DNA of 24,270 nt from Plakobranchus ocellatus. Its lineage: Eukaryota; Mollusca; Gastropoda; Plakobranchidae. The stretch is taken from the NCBI GenBank assembly GCA_019648995.1, contig BLXT01004995.1, positions 3,287,977 to 3,312,246 on the forward strand, read 5' to 3'. Every line of letters begins with the position of its first letter. The first letter of the stretch is position 1. Positions 21,001 to 24,270 of the stretch are shown here, piece by piece. The notes below the pieces were generated by a model. It did not search any database. It had not been told where the DNA came from and saw only the letters and a list, made by a program, of their open reading frames with translations. The position numbers were made by a program, and so were the translations under genes.

Positions 21001-23446
21001 AAACCCAGCCATAGCAAGCAATAAAACAACAAACTTATAAAAGATTCTTGCAAACAAGCTTCAAAATGCTATTCAAATTAGTGAAATTAAATTCCTGGGA
21101 TGATACAATCTCGTATCAGATCTAGACCTAGAGCTACAGATTTACTTTAGCAGGAGATAACTTTGCATAAAGGGAAACATTTGTATGTTCTTTTAAAATA
21201 AATTTCTTTAGCTTTCTTTAGAGTGATGCAAATAATATTTTCAAAGTATTTTGCATCTTGCAGTCACCATTAATTTTTTATACCATTGCGAGAAATGTTT
21301 TTTAATTTTTTATTTTTAAACTCAACATTAGATATTGCTTTTTGTATTAGCCTGCATATAAAATTATCTTTCATTGGACATAGTATTATTTGCATGGTGA
21401 AAAAGATTGTAAATCTTGGAAACAGGAGTATACCAATTTGTGAAACCAGTTTTATACAAATTAAAATCAATTGAAATACTTTCCAAAGTATCAAGACTTA
21501 CTAATAAATACATGTCGCACAATACAATTATGAAGGCTTTTTGAAACAACACATTATTTGCCATTGATAAAACACTAAGGAAAAGGGCTAAAGATATACT
21601 GTTTTTCCCTCTATATCTTTTGCATTTTTCTGATCTATAATTTACAAAATATCTTGTATTATTTTAGCCTGTACTATAATTTGCCAAATTTAAGAAGCTA
21701 TCCCTCATTTTGTCATGAAATTTTTGTAGAATAAAGTTATCGTTATGTAATTATAATTCCATGCTTTTTTTTAAAAAATCCTTTACTCTACAGAGGAAAA
21801 GGAACAATTTCGGTGCTATAGACAGGACATTGCTGACACATTGGTAGGTGAATTATTCCGAAGATAAAAAGAAAGTGTCTTTCGTCAGCAGATCTTATGT
21901 CAATGGTAAATTAAAAAGAAGGAACTTAACCAGTTGAAAGGACTTTGAAACAAGTTAATAGAATTTTGAATTAAAATAGATTTTTAAAGGCTCATATGGA
22001 TTATGAATCTGAATAAATCTGATCGATATTTGAAGCAGACACTAAAACTGTTATAGTGCATCCATCGTTGTTATTGTTTGCATGGCTTGGTGTGAACGTT
22101 TTTTAATGTTTCAGGTGTGTTTAGGTGGATATGAATCTTCCCTTAAACTGAAGTCAAAATAGCTTATTAATCACCCATCATTGGACTGCGTTTTTGTTTT
22201 GAGGAGTGTAGAGGCTCAAATATTAGGGCACTGGATTTTCTTTGAAGTGCAGTGGCTGTTGACACAACCTTATTGGAGGATTTAAATCACATGGGACACA
22301 TTTGGGTGTGTTTTTTTTTTAGCTCTTGTCACCTCAGAGCGTTTTCCTGACCACTGCATAGCATACATATTTTTGCTCAACATACTTTCTTTATTGGTTA
22401 TATAGTGAACTCACTCTAGATGAGTTGAATGTCCCAAATAAGTGTTTGAAGAAAAGGCAGTGTCATGAATGCTCATATCTTTGATCAAATTTTGACATAT
22501 CTCCGTCCTTACTAAATGAAGAGCAGTATTGTCAATGTTAAGTCTATGGAAGATACCTCTTTTCATTTGGCTATGCTAGATCTCTATCCAGACTCTAACT
22601 AACCTCATAAATACACAAGGGTTTTGGAAAATGCCATTGATATAAAATGAGCAAATAATAACTTTTGACTCTTTTAGTCTGATTAAAATACATCCTGTCC
22701 TTGCCATAAATGGGGCATTATATAAAAGGCTTAATTTTAAAATTAATTTCTTTCTGTTACTTTTATCATTGAATCTTTTTTCTTTTGACAGATGTATTTT
22801 TACAACATACTAGATGCAGATCTTTTAGATCGCCTTGTGAATTGTTTGGTGTCCCTTACACATAGTTTGAAACAGGGATCACAAGAATGGCAGGTAATAT
22901 GTAAATTGTGTCAAGATGAAGATTATCATAAAAGCTTAATTAATCTAGCCAACGATATTAATGCGTTGCATACTGTAGTTTGGGCAGAGAGCAATGAAAC
23001 TGATGATGGCCACTTATTTTTCCTTTATTAATCCTTAAGTCATGGGTAATAGGCAAGGGGAGCAACAACAACTTTATAAGGTTAACTGAGAATAGATTTG
23101 AGTGGAGGTACATGATCGCCAATGTCTGTTCCAGATGAGGTATCTGAAGAATCCTTCAAACGATGCTATACATGTATTTAGTTTTTATAGAAGTCATAGG
23201 TGACATGGTAATTGCATCTTTAATGTTGAATGTTTTTGCCTAGAGCCATTTTTGTAATAGAAATATTTAAATAGTTTGTATTTTTTGTTTTTCTACAGAC
23301 TGTAGAAGCGATTTTGTTTGTGTTTTCATCGATATCTGAAAGTGTTCCACCTGATGAGAAAATGTATGTTCCGAAGCTGTTCTCACAACTACAAGAACTT
23401 CCATTCTCAAACTCTCAGCAAATTTCTACAGCTTTAAATATGATTG
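6017..23446 (+). CDS. IPO13: Importin-13, N-terminal half (16 coding exons, 3' part outside window)
   Basis: The spliced coding sequence runs over exons 6017-6046, 6684-6803, 7760-7818, 8247-8355, 10426-10524, 12830-12883, 15742-15814, 16926-17056, 17480-17565, 18011-18095, 18538-18666, 19871-19951, 20301-20439, 21794-21843, 22792-22893 and 23299-23446. All introns are GT-AG and the phases match. It gives 498 residues plus one base, collinear with vertebrate IPO13. Diagnostic segments are YGASCLHVKIVRFW (importin-beta N-terminal domain, about residues 25-90), VILTRLCVG, LLEILTVLPEE, GICRVIVSLCENH, CSGIPGYFPVDE and EKEQFRCYRQDIADTL. The related transportin-3 also has LEILTVLPEE but lacks the GAS-LH-KI-R-W segment, so IPO13 fits better. 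By family knowledge, it is a karyopherin-beta HEAT-repeat receptor that imports UBC9 and Mago-Y14 and exports eIF1A, under RanGTP control. The start chosen is the ATG at 6017, the first in frame after a stop at 6008-6010. The C-terminal half is beyond the right edge. Confidence 0.95.
6684..6803 (+). CDS. IPO13: IPO13 coding exon 2 (residues 11-50)
   Basis: The exon follows TTTCAG and stops before GTATAC, in phases 0 and 0. It begins AVLQFYQNPSLQSN and includes AQISPAAWTFCWELMGPNK, matching the first HEAT helices of IPO13 (A-Q-SP-AW-F-W-L) and the start of the importin-beta N-terminal domain that binds RanGTP. The 120-base exon could be skipped without a frameshift. Intron 2 (6804-7759) shows nothing beyond AT-rich sequence. 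Confidence 0.95.
7760..7818 (+). CDS. IPO13: IPO13 coding exon 3 (residues 51-70)
   Basis: The exon lies between TTCACAG and GTAAGA. It encodes SVEVQFYGASCLHVKIVRF and the first two bases of Trp70, which exon 4 completes. The GAS-LH-KI-R-W pattern is the most family-specific part of the importin-beta N-terminal domain. Intron 3 (7819-8246) contains a T homopolymer of about 19 bases near 8160. Confidence 0.95.
8247..8355 (+). CDS. IPO13: IPO13 coding exon 4 (residues 70-106)
   Basis: The first base completes Trp70. The rest encodes HEISPEQYEPLKSKLL, then FASGPKVILTRLCVG, ending in phase 0 at GTAAGT. It corresponds to the IPO13 segment ending SGSKIVLTRLCVA, the second and third HEAT repeats. 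The 2.07-kb intron 4 that follows is full of transposon debris, listed separately. Confidence 0.95.
8690..9026 (+). mobile_element. Dead mariner (Tc1/mariner, DD34D) transposase fragment
   Basis: The translation contains HHDNA (8803-8817) and, one frame over, ELAPSDYH (8898-8921), then GGEKFECDEDITRKK (about 8940-8985). These are the second and third catalytic-Asp regions and the C-terminal part of mariner transposases (family motifs HDNA and SPDLAPSDYHLF). The two Asp codons start at 8809 and 8913, 104 bases apart. DD34D needs 105, so one base has been lost. Stops at 8839 and 8848 and at least two frameshifts show it is dead. Terminal inverted repeats were not found. It lies in intron 4 in the same orientation as IPO13. 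Confidence 0.85.
9032..9106 (+). mobile_element. tRNA-derived SINE-like fragment
   Basis: GATGGTGTAGTGGCCTAACA at 9035-9054 resembles a tRNA 5' half with the pol III A box. GAGTTCAAAATC at 9079-9090 resembles the B box (GGTTCGANNCC). The order and spacing fit a tRNA-related SINE head. It starts directly after the mariner relic. Mismatches make it unlikely to be a functional tRNA gene. Confidence 0.45.
9205..9325 (+). mobile_element. Second tRNA-SINE-like fragment
   Basis: ATAGTGCCCACC lies near the expected A-box position. AGGTTCAAGCCC at 9263-9274 is a good B box, followed by an acceptor-like CACTGCGGATCTCC and a tail with GGCCTGACAGAGGGCC. This suggests another pol III-derived SINE piece, but the A box is weak and no poly-A tail or target duplication was seen. 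Confidence 0.4.
9492..9600. repeat. 39-bp tandem repeat, about 2.7 copies
   Basis: TCTAGATTTG/GATAT units begin at 9492, 9531 and 9570, exactly 39 bases apart. Because 39 is a multiple of three, an open minus-strand frame (9434-9718) runs through as a 13-residue repeat of the type PNLEIQVIFYVSD. No protein is supported. Confidence 0.85.
10046..10085. repeat. Short inverted repeat (hairpin) in intron 4
   Basis: GTGGAGATAG (10051-10060) and CTATCTCCAC (10071-10080) are perfect complements around a 10-base loop. The stem extends by TTTC/GAAA past one A-A mismatch, giving 14 pairs. It is too short for a typical microRNA precursor. It may be a MITE remnant or a chance fold. Confidence 0.75.
10426..10524 (+). 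CDS. IPO13: IPO13 coding exon 5 (residues 107-139)
   Basis: The exon follows TTTTTCCAG and is followed by GTAAGT, in phases 0 and 0. It encodes LSALILKLLPEEWPDAIQNL and a more variable tail, matching the IPO13 segment ASLALSMMPDAWPCAVADMV. The helix pair belongs to the Ran-binding N-terminal arch, by homology. Confidence 0.92.
10948..10960. repeat. Left target-site duplication of the intron-5 retrotransposon
   Basis: TGATTATCCATAT directly borders the 3' (GAT)n tail of the minus-strand element. The same 13 bases recur at 12146-12158. Confidence 0.8.
10961..12117 (-). mobile_element. 5'-truncated non-LTR retrotransposon (LINE) relic
   Basis: On the minus strand, 12117-11880 encodes the start of a reverse transcriptase: RTISLMSHITKILLK, then KGTSNAIYILRTLI and FIDCTKAFDRVRRDE. 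11854-11778 continues with LKQLNIDGKDLRIIK and MYWEQTAAM, and 11256-10969 gives the C-terminal end, with ANKRRSLVRTIRKRQATFL, GKRSRGRQREKIMDGLATWL and DRDLWRDMIANAYKQGT. The endonuclease half is missing, as expected from incomplete reverse transcription. The frame breaks three times: in an A run near 12040, at a 7-bp duplication (12001-12014) and near 11850. The catalytic FADD region would fall in the assembly gap. The tail is (GAT)n. The exact clade is not assigned. Confidence 0.92.
11257..11777. other. Assembly gap (521 N)
   Basis: All bases are N. The gap lies wholly inside the LINE. About 174 codons would fit the missing part of the reverse transcriptase, so the gap was probably caused by repeat copies. 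Any open frame passing through the N run is meaningless. Confidence 0.99.
12118..12158. repeat. Right target-site duplication, itself duplicated
   Basis: TGATTATCCATAT at 12146-12158 is an exact copy of 10948-10960. A second near copy, GATTATCTATAT (one mismatch), begins at 12118, immediately beside the LINE's 5' end, 29 bases before the exact one. The first copy is probably the true junction and the spacing a later 29-bp tandem duplication, or the reverse. Confidence 0.7.
12181..12260 (-). mobile_element. Possible second LINE 3'-end scrap
   Basis: CCTGTAAGTGTTGGTGATGA near 12190 resembles the 3' end of the neighbouring LINE (CTTGTAAGCGTTGGCAATCA at 10981-11000). The minus strand reads NHEEEWRYFITNTYRK, compatible with a LINE C-terminal end. 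It is short and divergent. Confidence 0.25.
12830..12883 (+). CDS. IPO13: IPO13 coding exon 6 (residues 140-157)
   Basis: This 54-base exon encodes TVIRCQILLEILTVLPEE, in phases 0 and 0, flanked by TTTAG and GTAAGG. LLE-LTVLPEE is a hallmark shared by IPO13 and transportin-3. The exon is small and lies between introns of 2.3 and 2.9 kb. A nine-base G run follows the donor at 12943-12951. Confidence 0.93.
12884..15741 (+). other. IPO13 intron 6 (2.86 kb)
   Basis: This contains a nine-base G run at 12943-12951, an A homopolymer near 13390, T runs near 13894 and 14606, and a two-sided E-box-like GTCATGTGAC at about 14086. An open stretch after CACTCAG near 14907 was checked as an exon and does not fit IPO13. 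No mobile element was recognised. Confidence 0.8.
15742..15814 (+). CDS. IPO13: IPO13 coding exon 7 (residues 158-181)
   Basis: This exon was found by searching intron space for the segment missing between exons 6 and 8. After TCCTTTTAG it reads FFSTNLTQLRRTVLRHELTK and GLEH, plus the first base of Val182, before GTAATC. It fits the IPO13 segment EFQTSRLPQYRK followed by VFPLLEQLL. An open frame on the opposite strand (15625-15813) overlaps it and is a shadow. Confidence 0.88.
15815..16925 (+). other. IPO13 intron 7 (1.1 kb), T-rich
   Basis: This holds a (GTTTT)n microsatellite at about 16645-16672 and a very T-rich last 300 bases leading to the acceptor. Hydrophobic Phe-rich open frames here (16612-16928) are products of the T-richness. 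Confidence 0.85.
16926..17056 (+). CDS. IPO13: IPO13 coding exon 8 (residues 182-225)
   Basis: The exon starts in phase 1 after CTTCTGCAG and completes Val182. It then gives IPLLQSLLTDQSPLEVYQTA and ALRAFARWVDFGLP, ending RAETVIRF before GTATGT. It aligns with the IPO13 segment PLLEQLL...KCFSSWVQLEVPL, a HEAT repeat in the N-terminal half. Intron 8 (17057-17479) is plain AT-rich DNA. Confidence 0.95.
17480..17565 (+). CDS. IPO13: IPO13 coding exon 9 (residues 226-253)
   Basis: The exon follows TCTCACCAG and encodes LFQALRNPQLFDIAVDALVS and VFAHPESY. It ends with two bases (AA) of Lys254 before GTGAGT. It matches the IPO13 segment AALQDSELFDSSVEAIVNAISQP. A G-rich stretch sits 46 bases past the donor. 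Confidence 0.95.
17612..17635 (+). promoter_or_regulatory. G-run cluster 46 bases downstream of the exon 9 donor
   Basis: Five, eight and five consecutive G lie within 24 bases (17612-17616, 17618-17625, 17631-17635) in an otherwise AT-rich intron. This meets a simple G-quadruplex pattern if the eight-G run is split. Intronic G-runs close to a donor are known binding sites for hnRNP F/H and can aid exon recognition. The role here is inferred. Confidence 0.4.
18011..18095 (+). CDS. IPO13: IPO13 coding exon 10 (residues 254-282)
   Basis: One base completes Lys254, followed by YPVTIQRLLPEVLSLHDMFS and QAVVEEDK, up to GTGAGA. It corresponds to the IPO13 segment RYVNTLLKLIPLVLGLQEQLRQAV. The acceptor is TTACAG. 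Intron 10 (18096-18537) contains a direct repeat of TTTACAGAATTTTTAA near 18389 and 18426. Confidence 0.93.
18538..18666 (+). CDS. IPO13: IPO13 coding exon 11 (residues 283-325)
   Basis: The exon is in phases 0 and 0, between TTTTTCAG and GTAAGC. It encodes EVFEGICRVIVSLCENHTKL and later MSLLQMIL. GICR-V-LCENH matches GICRIAVALGENH of IPO13, a very characteristic block. The 1.2-kb intron 11 that follows carries a long pyrimidine tract. Confidence 0.96.
18667..19870 (+). other. IPO13 intron 11 (1.2 kb)
   Basis: An A/C-rich island at about 18768-18890 of unknown origin is followed by extreme T/C-rich sequence to 19375. The rest is AT-rich. The open frame at 18883-19122 is Phe/Ile-rich and not supported. 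No domain of any mobile element was recognised. Confidence 0.7.
18960..19375 (+). repeat. Long pyrimidine-rich tract
   Basis: Over about 400 bases the + strand is overwhelmingly T and C, most strongly in 19165-19260 and 19315-19373, with many TTTTTTCTTC-type stretches. It lies about 500 bases before the exon 12 acceptor, too far to be its ordinary polypyrimidine tract. Confidence 0.8.
19871..19951 (+). CDS. IPO13: IPO13 coding exon 12 (residues 326-352)
   Basis: The exon is in phases 0 and 0, between TTGCTAG and GTACAC. It encodes ACSGIPGYFPVDESCSDQTF and LFWYMLQ. It matches the IPO13 segment CTGIPGHYPVNETTSSLTLTFWYTLQ closely, the loop and helix shared with transportin-3. Intron 12 (19952-20300) holds nothing recognisable. 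Confidence 0.96.
20301..20439 (+). CDS. IPO13: IPO13 coding exon 13 (residues 353-398)
   Basis: The exon follows TTTACAG and encodes DELSVISEEDLMPLMEVFKP, then MFFSLVDVLQRKARFPPDAD and YASWSL. Its last base is the first of Glu399. It matches the IPO13 segment with YFQLVDVLLHKAQFPSDEEY. If intron 13 were retained, reading would continue 25 codons to a stop at 20514-20516, giving a truncated product. Confidence 0.95.
20440..21793 (+). other. IPO13 intron 13 (1.35 kb), nothing recognised
   Basis: This is AT-rich with small TCTAGA-type palindromes (GTGGGTCTAGATCCAC near 20539; AGATCTAGACCTAG near 21117). Overlapping open frames on both strands at 21270-21564 have no known motif. Confidence 0.7.
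21794..21843 (+). CDS. IPO13: IPO13 coding exon 14 (residues 399-415)
   Basis: This short 50-base exon follows CTCTACAG. It completes Glu399 and encodes EKEQFRCYRQDIADTL before GTAGGT. It matches DEKEQFRIYRVDISDTL of IPO13 almost residue for residue. Skipping it would break the frame. Intron 14 (21844-22791) shows no recognisable element. Confidence 0.96.
22792..22893 (+). CDS. IPO13: IPO13 coding exon 15 (residues 416-449)
   Basis: The exon follows TTTGACAG and encodes MYFYNILDADLLDRLVNCLV and SLTHSLKQGSQEWQ, in phases 0 and 0, before GTAATA. It corresponds to the IPO13 segment LMYVYEMLGAELLSNLYDKLG...SWQ. The Met is internal, not a start. Retention of intron 15 would add 45 codons up to a stop at 23029-23031. 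Confidence 0.95.
23299..23446 (+). CDS. IPO13: IPO13 coding exon 16 (residues 450-498), last exon in window
   Basis: The exon follows TTTCTACAG and encodes TVEAILFVFSSISESVPPDE, then KMYVPKLFSQLQELPFSNSQ and QISTALNMI, plus one base, before GTCAGT. It matches the IPO13 segment TEALLYGFQSIAETID...VQLADTVMFTIGALSEWL. The next exon, expected to begin with the G-ALSEWL equivalent, was not found in 23447-24270. Confidence 0.93.
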
Positions 23447-24270
23447 GTCAGTGCTCTAAATAAAGCGAAATGTTTTTTTTTTGTTCTTTGCTTTTTTTTT
23501 TTTTAAAGAGGCATCTCTAGCCTCAAACCTTTTCTGTCATGATATCGTTAGTATAAATGATGGTATTGACATTCATGCTAATTGATGTGGCTTTCATGAT
23601 TGTAGCAGTCAGGGTAGTTAGTCAGCATTTGAATACATTAAAGAGTGGTTCAGCTTGTTTCTGTGTTTCATGTTCATCTGAAGCGGGACATAGATTTTGT
23701 GAAAAAGAAAAGGAATATCATCTTAATTTAAAAGATTTAAACTGAAGCAAATTTATATTTTATCTTCCACCTTTCTCCACAGCACCAGATATTCATTAAT
23801 CATGATTAAAAACGGAGCCTTTGAAGAATTAAATTACTTTGATAGTTAGCTTCTGTTGTAAATAATTGAATTTAGCTATTTGATTAACCCTATTTGTATT
23901 TGTGGAGTAATTTTGTTACCCCAAGGCTTGTTTTTAATTTTATAAAAATACTTAAAATAGGAATTTTTCTTTAAGCTTTTCTGTATTCCTCAAAAATTCA
24001 ATTTGACATATGATTATATAATCATGATTGACAGAAAATCAATATTGAACAAACCTGAGGTCATTTCTGAAACCCTCAATTATTTTTGAATATGTAAAGT
24101 ATGGGATGATTTTGTTACCCCCCAAGTACGGATAGGTATGCAGCTTTTTTTTACTATATGCAGTATGGGGTCACGCAGTTACTCCACACGAATGGATAAG
24201 ATTTTATTGATATTAAAATGTGGGGGCACCCAATTACCCCCGATATACGGATACGTCAATAAAACACCTT
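23447..24270 (+). other. Start of IPO13 intron 16, truncated by the window edge
   Basis: This begins GTCAGT. The open frame at 23557-23745 does not match the expected next IPO13 segment (ALSEWL-DHP) and is not supported. The last part holds the degenerate repeat listed separately. Confidence 0.75.
24095..24265. repeat. Degenerate tandem repeat, unit about 60 bp, running off the edge
   Basis: Units GTATGGGATGATTTTGTTACCC (24099), GTATGGGGTCACGCAGTTACTCC (24163) and TGTGGGGGCACCCAATTACCCC (about 24219) are each followed by A-rich sequence with ACGGATA/ATGGATA/ACGGATA. Spacing is about 64 and 57 bases. A more diverged copy (GGAGTAATTTTGTTACCCCA) lies near 23905. The array probably continues beyond 24270. 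Confidence 0.65.

Noticed and set aside
23557..23745. Candidate next IPO13 exon
   Set aside because: The translation does not resemble the expected continuation after residue 498, and no good phase-1 acceptor precedes it.

Overview
The window is animal nuclear DNA. It is AT-rich, with long T-rich introns, GT-AG introns, many microsatellites and decayed transposons. The (TCTAGA)n-type palindromic motifs, tRNA-derived SINE-like pieces and non-LTR relic would fit a mollusc (perhaps a gastropod) or another lophotrochozoan. That placement is an impression, not a proof. Nothing bacterial, viral or CRISPR-like is present.

One gene is well supported: the N-terminal half of importin-13 (IPO13 family, a karyopherin-beta nuclear transport receptor) on the + strand. 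Sixteen coding exons lie between 6017 and 23446. All junctions are GT-AG and all phases agree. Joined, they give 1495 coding bases, that is 498 codons plus the first base of codon 499, with no internal stop. They align along their length with the first roughly 500 residues of vertebrate IPO13. The remaining C-terminal half (animal proteins are about 960 residues) must lie beyond the right edge. A spliced 5' UTR is likely, because a strong acceptor sits at 5978-5979, 38 bases before the start codon; the upstream UTR exon could not be placed. Two short upstream ATGs sit just before the start codon.

Region by region: 1-5979 is upstream or intergenic DNA. It holds a GA/purine tract, a 520-bp compound triplet-repeat block with inverted symmetry, a TCTAGA cluster, a 51-bp tandem duplication and an unassigned ORF of higher GC. 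5980-10524 carries exons 1-5; intron 4 contains a dead mariner transposase fragment, two tRNA-SINE-like pieces, a 39-bp tandem repeat and a clean hairpin. 10525-12829 (intron 5) holds a 5'-truncated, frameshifted minus-strand non-LTR retrotransposon with a 13-bp target-site duplication and a 521-base assembly gap inside it. 12830-23446 carries exons 6-16, with G-runs just downstream of two donors and a long pyrimidine tract in intron 11. 23447-24270 is the start of intron 16 and ends in a degenerate repeat of about 60 bp.

The gene product would bind RanGTP and carry cargoes across the nuclear pore. The transposon relics are passive intron passengers. No previously undescribed biological system was convincingly found; the more unusual items are the nested upstream ATGs, the triplet cruciform-like block and the datable transposon insertions.
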